Shown: positions 52,106 to 60,849 of the stretch, in pieces
How the letters are laid out: the number at the start of each line of letters is the position of its first letter
Numbering within the stretch: the stretch's first letter is position 1
NCBI GenBank assembly: GCA_900548345.1
Contig: URKA01000002.1
Location: 106,784-170,783, forward strand
Length of the DNA: 64,000 nt
Direction: 5' to 3'
Origin: an uncultured Paraprevotella sp.
GTDB taxonomy: Bacteria; Bacteroidota; Bacteroidia; Bacteroidales; Bacteroidaceae
Notes under the pieces: generated by a model
Databases searched by the model: none
Seen by the model: the letters and a program-made list of their open reading frames with translations, nothing else
What the model was told of the DNA's origin: nothing
Translations under genes and position numbers: made by a program

Positions 52106-53605
52106 ATGTTGAAGAAAATCAGGCTGGCGGCAGCGTGCATCTGTTTTGTATTGGTTACTTTGCTTTTTCTCGATTTTACGGGGGTGGCGCACACTTGGTG
52201 GGGGTGGCTGGCCAAAGTTCAGTTTATCCCGGCGTTGCTTGCGTTGAATGCCATGGTCGTTGTGGTGCTGGTTTTGCTGACTTTATTGTTCGGCAGGGTT
52301 TATTGTTCGGTCATTTGTCCGCTTGGCGTTTTTCAAGACGTTGTTTCTCATGTGGCCGGAAAGCACAAGAAGAACCGTTTCCGTTATTCTCCGGCCGTTT
52401 CATGGCTGCGTTACGGAATGTTGGTATTGTTCATATTGCTATGGATTGCGGGAATGTATGCCGGCATTGCGGGTCTCGGTGCATTGTTCGGGCTTTTGGA
52501 GCCATATAGTGCATACGGGCGGATGGCATCCAACTTGTTTGCCCCGCTTTACCGTTGGGGGAATAACCTGTTGGCATACGGAGCGGAACAAGTTGACAGC
52601 TATATGTTCTATTCGGTTGATGTCTGGATGAAAGGAGGACTGATAACTGGAGTGGCGGTGTTGACATTCCTTTTATTGGTGTTTCTGGCATGGCGTGGCG
52701 GGCGGACTTATTGCAATACGGTGTGTCCGGTAGGTACGATACTGGGTTTCTTTGCCCGTTTTTCTTGGTTCAAGCCTGTTATCGACAAGACCAAATGCGT
52801 GAACTGTCATTTGTGTGCACGTAATTGCAAGGCATCCTGTATCAATATAAAGGAACATGAGATTGATTACAGCCGCTGTGTGGCGTGTATGGATTGCATC
52901 GACAAATGCCCTAAGGGAGCTATTCATTACGTTCATGCCCCATCCGGAGAGAAGAGGGGAACGGCCCATACGCCGGATGGCGGGCGTCGTAACTTTCTGA
53001 CCGTGACATCGTTGTTTGCATTCGGTACGTGGGCAAAGGCGCAGCAGAAAACTGTGGACGGCGGACTGGCTGTCATTGAAGAAAAGAAAGTTCCGGAGCG
53101 GAAAACCCGGTTGACTCCGGCGGGGGCTTTGAGCGCGCGTAATTTCTCTTCGCATTGTACGGCCTGTCAGCTGTGTGTGTCGGCTTGTCCCAATGGTGTG
53201 TTGCGCCCGTCTTCCTCGTTAGAGAACCTGATGCAGCCGGATATGTCTTACGAACGGGGCTATTGCCGTCCGGAATGTGTGCGGTGCTCGGAAGTTTGTC
53301 CGTCCGGTGCCATACGTCCGATTACGGTAGCGGAGAAGTCTTTGGTACAGATAGGTCACGCGGTGTATCTGTATGAGAACTGTGTGGTGAATACCGATGG
53401 GGTGGAGTGTGGAAATTGTGCCCGTCATTGTCCTTCGGGAGCCATACAGATGGTGCCTTCCGTGGCAGGTGTGCCGGATTCGCCCAAACTGCCGGTCATC
53501 AACGAAGAGCGCTGCATCGGGTGCGGTGCCTGCGAGAACCTGTGTCCGGCCCGTCCTTTCAGTGCCATTTATGTGGAAGGGCATGAAAATCATCGTATCA
53601 TTTAA
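52106..53605 (+). CDS. NapH/NapG-like membrane polyferredoxin fusion with internal twin-arginine segment
   Basis: A 499-residue protein. The N-terminal half is NapH/NosR-like: four or five helices (about 7-25, 38-60, 101-130, 178-196), with GRVYCSVICPLG and GRTYCNTVCPVG, then two [4Fe-4S] motifs (CVNCHLCARNC from C231; CVACMDCIDKCP). Residues 292-310 (GGRRNFLTVTSLFAFGTWA, RR at 294-295) look like a Tat signal followed by a hydrophobic span. The C-terminal half resembles NapG/MauM, with four more cysteine clusters (CTACQLCVSACP, CVRCSEVCP, CGNCARHCP, CIGCGACENLCP). It probably passes electrons from membrane quinol to exported partners. It lies 25 bp after the flavodoxin gene. Confidence 0.85.
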   Translation: MLKKIRLAAACICFVLVTLLFLDFTGVAHTWWGWLAKVQFIPALLALNAMVVVVLVLLTLLFGRVYCSVICPLGVFQDVVSHVAGKHKKNRFRYSPAVSWLRYGMLVLFILLWIAGMYAGIAGLGALFGLLEPYSAYGRMASNLFAPLYRWGNNLLAYGAEQVDSYMFYSVDVWMKGGLITGVAVLTFLLLVFLAWRGGRTYCNTVCPVGTILGFFARFSWFKPVIDKTKCVNCHLCARNCKASCINIKEHEIDYSRCVACMDCIDKCPKGAIHYVHAPSGEKRGTAHTPDGGRRNFLTVTSLFAFGTWAKAQQKTVDGGLAVIEEKKVPERKTRLTPAGALSARNFSSHCTACQLCVSACPNGVLRPSSSLENLMQPDMSYERGYCRPECVRCSEVCPSGAIRPITVAEKSLVQIGHAVYLYENCVVNTDGVECGNCARHCPSGAIQMVPSVAGVPDSPKLPVINEERCIGCGACENLCPARPFSAIYVEGHENHRII

Positions 53606-53620
53606 TTAAAAGACTGTTTC

Positions 53621-55021
53621 ATGGAAAAGAAAGATAAAGGAATGAACCGCCGTCGTTTCCTGAAAGTATTCGGTGCCGGTGCGGCTGCCACGACAGCTGC
53701 GCTTTACGGTTGTGCCCCCAAGAACGGTGCGTCTTCCGCTGCAGGCGGGGGTGAGATACCGACCGACAAGATGACTTACCGCACTCATCCCACGAATGGT
53801 GACAGGGTGTCTATATTAGGCTATGGTTGTATGAGGCTTCCGACTGTAAGTAACGGCAGTGCACGTGAAAGCAAAGACGAAATAGACCAGGAGATGGTGA
53901 ATAGGCTGACTGATTACGCCCTTGCGCATGGCGTGAATTATTTCGATACCTCTCCGGCATATTGCAAAGGGCATTCCGAACATGCCATGGGAGTCGCTTT
54001 GGGCCGACATCCCCGGAATACATATTATATCGCCACTAAGCTGTCTAACTTCTCGCCCGACACGTGGAGTCGGGAGGCCTCTCTTGCCATGTATCACAAT
54101 TCGTTCAAGGAATTGCAGGTAGACTACATCGACTACATGTTGCTGCACGGCATAGGAATGGGCGGAATGGCAGCCTTTAACGGGCGATACGTTGAAAACG
54201 GGGTGCTTGATTTCCTTTTGAACGAGCGGAAGGAAGGACGTATCCGCAATTTAGGATTTTCGTATCATGGCGACGTGGATGTGTTCGACTATCTGTTGTC
54301 ACGACATGAAGAATACAAATGGGATTTCGTACAGATTCAGTTGAACTATGTGGATTGGCGGCATGCCAAGGAAGTCAACGACAGGAATACCAACGCGGAA
54401 TATCTGTACGGAGAATTGGAAAAGCGCCATATTCCGGCTGTCATCATGGAACCTCTTTTAGGAGGAAGGCTTTCCAATGTGCCCGACCATATCGTAGGGC
54501 GTCTGAAACAGCGCCGCCCGAACGACAGCGTGGCTTCGTGGGCTTTCCGGTTTGCCGGTTCTCCTCAGGGTGTGCTGACCGTGTTGAGCGGAATGACCTA
54601 CATGGAACATTTGCAGGATAATCTGCGGACTTATTCGCCGCTGGATGTACTGACCGACGGAGACAAGGAGTTTCTGGAAGAGACCGCACGTCTGATGTTG
54701 AAGTATCCTACAGTGCCCTGTAACGACTGTAAATACTGTATGCCTTGTCCATACGGTATCGACATTCCTTCCATTCTGGTACATTATAATAAATGTGTCA
54801 ATCAGGGAAATGTTCCGGAAAGTGTGCAGGAAGAGAACTACAGAAAGGCGCGTCGCGCCTTTCTGGTCGGATACGACCGCAGTGTGCCGCGCTTGCGTCA
54901 GGCCGACCATTGTATAGGATGCGGCCAATGCGTGAGCCATTGTCCGCAGAATATCAACATTCCGAGAGAGCTGCACCGCATAGACGGATTTGTGGAACAG
55001 TTGAAACAAGGCACGCTGTAG
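53621..55021 (+). CDS. Tat-type lipoprotein aldo/keto reductase with C-terminal ferredoxin domain
   Basis: A 466-residue protein. The N-terminus has a twin-arginine motif NRRRFLK (R10-R12) and a lipobox ALYGC (C31), so it should be exported folded and anchored by lipid. Residues about 50-345 form an aldo/keto reductase barrel with the full catalytic tetrad D109, Y114, K140, H176. The C-terminal part carries two [4Fe-4S] motifs (C367/370/373/376 and C431/434/437/441). NAD(P)H is not expected outside the cytoplasm, so electrons may come from the Fe-S clusters instead. Start 53621 is kept; M8 (53642) is an alternative. Substrate unknown. Confidence 0.88.
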   Translation: MEKKDKGMNRRRFLKVFGAGAAATTAALYGCAPKNGASSAAGGGEIPTDKMTYRTHPTNGDRVSILGYGCMRLPTVSNGSARESKDEIDQEMVNRLTDYALAHGVNYFDTSPAYCKGHSEHAMGVALGRHPRNTYYIATKLSNFSPDTWSREASLAMYHNSFKELQVDYIDYMLLHGIGMGGMAAFNGRYVENGVLDFLLNERKEGRIRNLGFSYHGDVDVFDYLLSRHEEYKWDFVQIQLNYVDWRHAKEVNDRNTNAEYLYGELEKRHIPAVIMEPLLGGRLSNVPDHIVGRLKQRRPNDSVASWAFRFAGSPQGVLTVLSGMTYMEHLQDNLRTYSPLDVLTDGDKEFLEETARLMLKYPTVPCNDCKYCMPCPYGIDIPSILVHYNKCVNQGNVPESVQEENYRKARRAFLVGYDRSVPRLRQADHCIGCGQCVSHCPQNINIPRELHRIDGFVEQLKQGTL

Positions 55022-55022
55022 G

Positions 55023-55448
55023 ATGGAAGAGATTGTCGGAATGTTGCATGAGGGTGGATATTCCTGTGTGTTGCGCAACGGGGATATATATACTTTTACG
55101 CAGCGCGGCGTAGCCGATTTGTTCGATTTGCTGACCCGTCGCCCCGACCTGCTGAGAGGGGCGGATATGGCAGACAAGGTAGTGGGGAAGGGGGCGGCCG
55201 CTCTTATGGTTTTGGGCGGAGTGTCCCGTCTGCATGCCGATGTATTGAGCGAGCCGGCATGGCATCTGTTGGCACAATGTGGTGTGGATACGACTTATGG
55301 CAGTCTTGTGTCCCACATCATGAACCGTGCCCAAACCGGATGGTGTCCGGTGGAAAGTCTTTGCCGTGACGCGGCCACGCCGGCCGACTGTCTGACGTTG
55401 ATAGAAGGTTTCTTGAAAGTAAATGATGTGAAAACAACAATAGATTGA
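55023..55448 (+). CDS. DUF1893 domain protein
   Basis: A 141-residue cytoplasmic protein of the DUF1893 family, which has a cytidine-deaminase-like fold in the Thermotoga TM1506 structure but no settled activity. LRNGDIYTFTQRGVADLFDLL and ADKVVGKGAAALMVLGGVSRLHADVLSEPAWHLL are the landmarks; C-terminal cysteines lie in GWCPVESLC. It starts 1 bp after the reductase stop, so it is strongly coupled to it. It may mature or regulate the redox proteins. Confidence 0.8.
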   Translation: MEEIVGMLHEGGYSCVLRNGDIYTFTQRGVADLFDLLTRRPDLLRGADMADKVVGKGAAALMVLGGVSRLHADVLSEPAWHLLAQCGVDTTYGSLVSHIMNRAQTGWCPVESLCRDAATPADCLTLIEGFLKVNDVKTTID

Positions 55449-55451
55449 AAT

Positions 55452-55961
55452 ATGGAAACAACCGTAAAACTGTATACCACAGGGTATACTGAAATGAAAA
55501 CTTATTTGTTGGCTGCGCTTTTTGTATCGGGCAATATTGTCTTGCCCCAGCTGTTTCATCTGATGCCCCAAGGGGGGATGATATGGTTGCCTATTTATTT
55601 CTTTACTTTGATAGGCGCCTATAAATATGGATGGAAAACAGGTCTGTTGACGGCAGTCGGCTCGCCGTTGGTCAATTCATGGCTATTCGGTATGCCTTCA
55701 CCTGCCGTATTGCCGGCCATCCTGCTGAAGTCCGTGTTGCTGGCTTTGGTGGCCGGTTTCACGGCCTCCCGTCTGAAGCGTGTCAGCATCCCGATTATGT
55801 TGGCTGTCGTACTTTTCTATCAGGTGGCCGGAACAGCGGGTGAATGGCTCATGAGCGGAAGTCTGACGCTTGCCATGCAGGATTTCCGCATAGGACTTCC
55901 GGGTATGGCTTTGCAGGTAGTGGGAGGATATTATTTTGTGAAACATTTAATCTTTAAATAA
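55452..55961 (+). CDS. ECF-type S-component-like membrane protein
   Basis: A 169-residue protein with five or six hydrophobic segments. The region LLAALFVSGNIVLPQLFHL, followed by IWLPIYFFTLIGAYKYGWKTGLLTAVGSPLVNSWLFG, has the size and layout of ECF transporter S components, which bind a vitamin and work with a shared energising module elsewhere. No A or T components are adjacent. The gene lies 3 bp after DUF1893 and 2 bp before tatA. Its ligand is unknown; a cofactor for the redox proteins is possible. Confidence 0.75.
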   Translation: METTVKLYTTGYTEMKTYLLAALFVSGNIVLPQLFHLMPQGGMIWLPIYFFTLIGAYKYGWKTGLLTAVGSPLVNSWLFGMPSPAVLPAILLKSVLLALVAGFTASRLKRVSIPIMLAVVLFYQVAGTAGEWLMSGSLTLAMQDFRIGLPGMALQVVGGYYFVKHLIFK

Positions 55962-55963
55962 TT

Positions 55964-56167
55964 ATGTTTGGAATAGGAACGCAGGAAATACTTTTTATTC
56001 TGCTGATTGTTTTACTGTTCTTCGGCGGCAAAAAGATTCCTGAACTGATGAAAGGGTTGGGAAAAGGCGTGAAAAGCTTTAAAGACGGGATGAATGGCGT
56101 GGACACGCCTGAAAAGGACGAAGGTGTCAAGCATGACGCTCAGGAACGTGGGAAGGCGGAAGATTGA
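55964..56167 (+). CDS. tatA: Twin-arginine translocase subunit TatA/TatE
   Basis: A 67-residue protein with a single N-terminal helix (GTQEILFILLIVLLFFGGKKIPELMKGLGKGVKSF), the FGxKKIPEL hinge and an amphipathic helix, then a charged tail. Oligomers form the Tat pore. It is followed after 6 bp by tatC. No tatB is present, as usual in Bacteroidetes. Its place behind a Tat-type lipoprotein gene indicates dedicated export. Confidence 0.93.
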   Translation: MFGIGTQEILFILLIVLLFFGGKKIPELMKGLGKGVKSFKDGMNGVDTPEKDEGVKHDAQERGKAED

Positions 56168-56173
56168 ATCGTC

Positions 56174-56980
56174 ATGGCGGAATCTGGAGATAAGAATACG
56201 CTGACTTTCTGGGAGCATCTGGATGAGTTGCGGGGCTGTCTGATTCGGGCTGCCGTCGTAACGCTTTTGTGTGCCGTGGCGGCTTTCTTTCTGAAAGACG
56301 CCCTGTTCGGTATCGTGCTGGCACCTAAGTCGCCGGATTTCGTGACCTACCGTCTGTTGGAACAGGCGGGTGAATGGGTTTCGGGCGGCGTACAGCCCGA
56401 ATCTTCCCGTTTCGAGGTCAGGCTGATAAATACGGCATTGACGGAACAGTTCGTTATCCACATGAAAACAGCTGTTTATGCCGGTGTGCTTTGCGCTTCT
56501 CCTTATATACTCTATTTGCTGTTCCGTTTTGTTTCTCCCGCATTGTATGCCAACGAACGTCGGTATGCCGTGCGGATGGTCGGTGCGGGGTATGTCATGT
56601 TTCTGACAGGTACGCTGCTGAATTACTTTCTGATATTTCCTCTTACATTACGGTTCCTGGGAACTTATCAGGTAAGTGTGGAAGTGGAAAATGCCATCAC
56701 TTTACAGTCTTATATGGACACTTTGCTGATGATGAGCCTGATGATGGGGATTGTTTTCGAGATACCTGTGCTCTGCTGGCTGTTGGCGCGCATGGGCGTG
56801 TTGCGTGCCGGCTTTATGCGGCGTTACCGCAGGCATGCCATCGTGTTGATATTGACGGTGGCGGCCATCATCACTCCTACGTCGGATGTGTTTACGCTGT
56901 TGATGGTCGGCATGCCGATGTGGCTTCTTTACGAATCAAGCATCTTCATCGTGCGTGGCGTGGAGGGGAAAATTCATTGA
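56174..56980 (+). CDS. tatC: Twin-arginine translocase subunit TatC
   Basis: A 268-residue protein with six helices. FWEHLDELRGCLIRAAVV is the TatC N-terminal motif with the conserved glutamate that binds the RR signal, and FEIPVLCWLLARMGVL plus AAIITPTSDVFTLLMVGMPMWLLYE the C-terminal family block. It recognises twin-arginine signals such as those at 53621 and within 52106. Last gene of the operon; a CACCTGTG array follows 43 bp later. Confidence 0.95.
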   Translation: MAESGDKNTLTFWEHLDELRGCLIRAAVVTLLCAVAAFFLKDALFGIVLAPKSPDFVTYRLLEQAGEWVSGGVQPESSRFEVRLINTALTEQFVIHMKTAVYAGVLCASPYILYLLFRFVSPALYANERRYAVRMVGAGYVMFLTGTLLNYFLIFPLTLRFLGTYQVSVEVENAITLQSYMDTLLMMSLMMGIVFEIPVLCWLLARMGVLRAGFMRRYRRHAIVLILTVAAIITPTSDVFTLLMVGMPMWLLYESSIFIVRGVEGKIH

Positions 56981-57023
56981 ACAGTCTGCCCAAAAATGCA
57001 GACCAGTCCGCCCCAAAAATGCA

Positions 57024-57097
57024 CACAGGTGAGCGTTCGATTCTTCACCTGTGAGCGTTTGATTCTTCACCTGTGACCGTTTCGTCGCACACAGGTG
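57024..57097. repeat. 22-bp-period CACCTGTG array, locus C (4 cores)
   Basis: Cores at 57024 (CACAGGTG), 57046 (CACCTGTG), 57068 (CACCTGTG) and 57090 (CACAGGTG) are spaced exactly 22 bp. Spacers AGCGTTCGATTCTT and AGCGTTTGATTCTT match those of locus A closely. Flanks are AAAAATGC and GCATTTT. It lies between tatC and ilvD, in the 339-bp gap that also holds the ilvD promoter. Confidence 0.88.
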
Positions 57098-57247
57098 TGC
57101 ATTTTCGCATACTCTTGACCGTGAATTTATGCCGTCTTGCCCGTGTGATAATTTGAAACTTTCAGGCGATGTTTGATTATAAATTCATTTGATTTTTTGT
57201 TCAGGCCTTTGTTTTTGACGCTCTCTGTGCATTTTTGTAGGCAAAAC

Positions 57248-57279
57248 TTTTGCCTAATAGAAAAAAGAGGCTAATTTTG
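57248..57279 (+). promoter_or_regulatory. Promoter of the ilv operon (TTTTG, 19 bp, TAATTTTG)
   Basis: A -33 box TTTTG (57248-57252) and a -7 box TAATTTTG (57272-57279) are separated by 19 bp, an excellent match to the Bacteroides consensus. Predicted leader is about 35 nt, too short for a peptide attenuator. Confidence 0.75.
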
Positions 57280-57319
57280 CAATTTCAAACAGGAAAAAAT
57301 ATAAATTATATATATAAAG

Positions 57320-59122
57320 ATGAAAATTAAGCTACGCAGTGCGCAAAGCACAGAAGGCCGCCGTATGGCGGGAGCCCGCGCCTTGTGGGTGGCCAATGGC
57401 ATGAAACGCGAACAGTTCGGTAAGCCGATTATCGCCATTGTCAACTCCTTTACCCAATTTGTTCCCGGTCATACCCATCTGCATGAAATCGGTCAGGTGG
57501 TGAAGGCCGAGATTGAGAAGATGGGATGTTACGCCGCCGAATTCAACACGATTGCAATCGACGACGGCATCGCGATGGGCCATGACGGTATGCTTTATTC
57601 CCTGCCTTCGCGCGATATTATTGCCGACAGCGTGGAGTATATGGTGAATGCGCATAAGGCGGATGCGATGATTTGCATTTCCAACTGTGATAAGATTACA
57701 CCGGGTATGCTGATGGCCAGCATGCGTCTGAATATCCCTACGGTGTTCGTTTCTGGCGGTCCGATGGAGGCGCATAAAATCAACGGTGAGAATGCCGACC
57801 TGATTACGGCGATGATAAAAGGGGCCGACGCATCCGTAAGTGATGAAGAGATGGAGAAGATTGAGGTGTGTGCCTGTCCGGGATGCGGCAGCTGTTCGGG
57901 CATGTTCACGGCCAACTCCATGAACAGCCTGACAGAAGCCATCGGATTGTCTTTGCCCGGCAACGGAACCATATTGGCCACGCACACGAACCGTATACAG
58001 TTGTTCCGCGATGCGGCCCGTCTGGTGGTGGAGAATGCCTTTAAATATTATGAAGAGGGAGACGAGAGCGTGCTGCCTAAAAGCATCGCCACACGTCAGG
58101 CCTTCCTGAATGCCATGACGCTCGACATTGCCATGGGAGGCTCTTCAAACACGGTGCTGCACCTGTTGGCCGTGGCCAATGAGGCCGGCGTGGATTTCAA
58201 GATGGCGGATATAGACGCACTGAGCCGTAAAGTGCCCTGTCTGTGCAAACTGTCTCCCAATACGCAGAAGTATTCCATACAGGAATGTAACCGTGCTGGC
58301 GGTATCCTGAATATTTTGGGTGAACTGCACAAGGCCGGTCTGCTCGATGCTTCGTGCAGGCGCGTGAACGGCAGTACACTGGGAGAGGACATAGATAAGT
58401 ACAGTATAGTGAAAGCTGCGGCCGACCCTGAGGCGCTTCGCATCTACAGCAGTGCGCCCGGCGGTGTGTTCAGCAACAGGATGGGGTCGCAAAGCAATAC
58501 GTATGAGACGCTCGATACCGACCGTGCCACAGGATGTATCCGCGATGTGGAGCATGCCTACAGCAAGGATGGCGGACTGGCGGTGTTGTTCGGCAACATC
58601 GCGCAGGACGGTTGCGTGGTGAAGACGGCCGGAGTGGATGAAAGCATCTGGCATTTTTGCGGACCGGCAAAAGTATTCGACTCTCAGGAAGATGCCTGCG
58701 AGGGTATACTCGGTGGCAAGGTGGTGAGCGGAGACGTGGTCGTGATTACCCACGAAGGGCCGAAAGGCGGGCCGGGCATGCAGGAAATGCTCTATCCCAC
58801 GTCTTATCTCAAAAGCCGCCATCTGGGTAAGGAATGTGCCTTGATAACCGACGGGCGTTTTTCGGGAGGCACATCGGGGCTGAGCATCGGGCATATTTCT
58901 CCCGAAGCGGCAGCTGGAGGCAATATCGGCAAAATCGTGGACGGGGATATGATAGAAATTGACATACCCGGCCGCAGCATCAATGTGAAACTGAGCGAAG
59001 AGGAACTGGCCGCGCGTCCGCAACGGCCGATGACGCGCAACCGTGTAGTACCGAAATCTTTGAAAGCATACGCTTCGATGGTAAGCTCGGCCGACAAGGG
59101 CGGTGTGCGCATTATAGATTAA
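57320..59122 (+). CDS. ilvD: Dihydroxy-acid dehydratase
   Basis: A 600-residue Fe-S enzyme that dehydrates 2,3-dihydroxy-3-methylbutanoate and -pentanoate to the 2-oxoacids for valine and isoleucine. [15 protein letters not shown] and [18 protein letters not shown] hold the cluster cysteines, and [10 protein letters not shown] and [20 protein letters not shown] are further hallmarks. First gene of the ilv operon, with an A/T-rich ribosome site region. Confidence 0.97.
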   Translation: MKIKLRSAQSTEGRRMAGARALWVANGMKREQFGKPIIAIVNSFTQFVPGHTHLHEIGQVVKAEIEKMGCYAAEFNTIAIDDGIAMGHDGMLYSLPSRDIIADSVEYMVNAHKADAMICISNCDKITPGMLMASMRLNIPTVFVSGGPMEAHKINGENADLITAMIKGADASVSDEEMEKIEVCACPGCGSCSGMFTANSMNSLTEAIGLSLPGNGTILATHTNRIQLFRDAARLVVENAFKYYEEGDESVLPKSIATRQAFLNAMTLDIAMGGSSNTVLHLLAVANEAGVDFKMADIDALSRKVPCLCKLSPNTQKYSIQECNRAGGILNILGELHKAGLLDASCRRVNGSTLGEDIDKYSIVKAAADPEALRIYSSAPGGVFSNRMGSQSNTYETLDTDRATGCIRDVEHAYSKDGGLAVLFGNIAQDGCVVKTAGVDESIWHFCGPAKVFDSQEDACEGILGGKVVSGDVVVITHEGPKGGPGMQEMLYPTSYLKSRHLGKECALITDGRFSGGTSGLSIGHISPEAAAGGNIGKIVDGDMIEIDIPGRSINVKLSEEELAARPQRPMTRNRVVPKSLKAYASMVSSADKGGVRIID

Positions 59123-59139
59123 AAAACGACAGACAGAAT

Positions 59140-60837
59140 ATGGCAAAAGAGAGAATTACAGGCGCGGAGGCACTGATGCGTTCGTTGGAACATGAGGGTG
59201 TGGAGACGCTTTTCGGTTATCCCGGAGGTGCCATCATGCCGGTGTACGACGCTTTGTATGGTTATAGAGACAAACTGAATCATATTTTGGTTCGGCACGA
59301 ACAAGCGGCTGCGCATGCCGCACAGGGATATGCACGTGTATCCGGTAAGGTCGGAGTGTGTCTGGTGACCAGCGGTCCGGGGGCGACCAACACCATCACC
59401 GGAATCGCGGATGCCATGATGGACAGTACGCCCATCGTGGTGATTGCAGGACAGGTGGGGACTTCCATGTTGGGCTCTGATGCGTTTCAGGAGTGTGACC
59501 TGGTGGGCGTGACACAGCCTATCAGCAAATGGGCGTACCAGATTCGCCGCCCCGAAGATGTGGCATGGGCTGTGAGCCGGGCTTTCTATATTGCAAAAAG
59601 CGGGCGTCCCGGTCCGGTCGTGCTGGATTTCGCCAAGAATGCACAGGTAGGTATGGTGGAATATGAACCTCAGCCTACGGATTTTATCCGGAGCTACGTT
59701 CCTGTGCCCAAAACGGCTCCTGAGGCAGTCCGTACGGCGGCACAGTTGATTAATGCCGCCAAACGTCCTTTCATCCTGGTAGGGCAGGGTGTGGAACTGG
59801 GTGGTGCGCAGGAAGAAGTGCTCCGCCTGATGGAGCGCGCCGGCATCCCTGCAGGATGCACCTTGCTCGGACTTTCCGCACTGCCGTCTTCCCATCCCTT
59901 GAATATGGGAATGTTGGGCATGCACGGAAGCCTGGCCAATAGCGTGAAGACACAGGAGTGCGATGTGTTGATAGCCATAGGCATGCGTTTTGACGACCGT
60001 ATCACGGGTAAGTTGAGCACCTATGCCACGCAGGCGAAAAAGATACATTTCGAAATAGACCCCAGCGAAATCAATAAGAATGTGCCGGTTGACGTGCCCG
60101 TACTTGGCGATTGCAAGGAGACCCTCTCTGCGTTGCTTGAACTGGTTGAACCGAATGAACACAAGGAATGGATAGGTAGTTTCCAGGAATATTATGATAA
60201 GGAGAACGAGATGGTCATACAGCCTGAAATCCATCCGGCAGACGGTCCCATAAAGATGGGAGAAGTGGTGCGTAAGGTGACGGAGATGACGGATAACAAG
60301 GCGGTGCTGGTGACTGATGTCGGTCAGAACCAGATGCTGGCAGCACGTTATTTCATGTTCTCCCAGAAACGCAGTATCGTGACCTCCGGAGGAATGGGCA
60401 CGATGGGCTTCGGACTTCCCGCGGCCATCGGTGCGACGTTCGGTGCTCCCGACCGTATGGTGTGTCTGTTCCTCGGAGACGGTGGCATGCAGATGACCAT
60501 ACAGGAACTGGGCACCATAATGGAGCAGCATAGTCCGGTAAAAATCATCCTGTTGAACAATAATTATCTGGGCAATGTACGTCAGTGGCAGGAGATGTTC
60601 TTCGGCAAACGTTATTCTTTTACTCCCATGGTAAATCCCGACTACAATATGATTGCCTCGGCCTACCGCATACCGAACCGTACCGTGGTGGACCGTGGCG
60701 AACTGGAAGAGGCCATACAGGAGATGATTGACACCGAAGGGCCTTATCTGCTTCAGGTGGGCGTGATAGAAGAGGGACGTGTGCTGCCGATGTGCTGTCC
60801 GGGTAATGATGTGGATAATATGATATTGGACTATTAA
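59140..60837 (+). CDS. ilvB: Acetolactate synthase, large (catalytic) subunit
   Basis: A 565-residue TPP- and FAD-dependent enzyme joining two pyruvates (or pyruvate and 2-oxobutyrate). The catalytic glutamate is in LVRHEQAAAHAAQGYAR, FAD-site residues lie in the middle domain and the TPP motif is GDGGMQMTIQELGTIMEQ...LLNNNYLG. It follows ilvD by 17 bp. A long antisense frame across it is a shadow. Confidence 0.97.
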   Translation: MAKERITGAEALMRSLEHEGVETLFGYPGGAIMPVYDALYGYRDKLNHILVRHEQAAAHAAQGYARVSGKVGVCLVTSGPGATNTITGIADAMMDSTPIVVIAGQVGTSMLGSDAFQECDLVGVTQPISKWAYQIRRPEDVAWAVSRAFYIAKSGRPGPVVLDFAKNAQVGMVEYEPQPTDFIRSYVPVPKTAPEAVRTAAQLINAAKRPFILVGQGVELGGAQEEVLRLMERAGIPAGCTLLGLSALPSSHPLNMGMLGMHGSLANSVKTQECDVLIAIGMRFDDRITGKLSTYATQAKKIHFEIDPSEINKNVPVDVPVLGDCKETLSALLELVEPNEHKEWIGSFQEYYDKENEMVIQPEIHPADGPIKMGEVVRKVTEMTDNKAVLVTDVGQNQMLAARYFMFSQKRSIVTSGGMGTMGFGLPAAIGATFGAPDRMVCLFLGDGGMQMTIQELGTIMEQHSPVKIILLNNNYLGNVRQWQEMFFGKRYSFTPMVNPDYNMIASAYRIPNRTVVDRGELEEAIQEMIDTEGPYLLQVGVIEEGRVLPMCCPGNDVDNMILDY

Positions 60838-60849
60838 AGCGAATGAAAG

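Noticed and set aside
18189..57097. The three 22-bp-period arrays as CRISPR arrays
   Set aside because: The conserved core is only 8 bp, occurs in both orientations, spacers are themselves conserved, the period is 22 bp and no cas genes are present.
58145..59146. 333-codon antisense frame across ilvD
   Set aside because: Shadow of ilvD with no recognisable domain or ribosome site.
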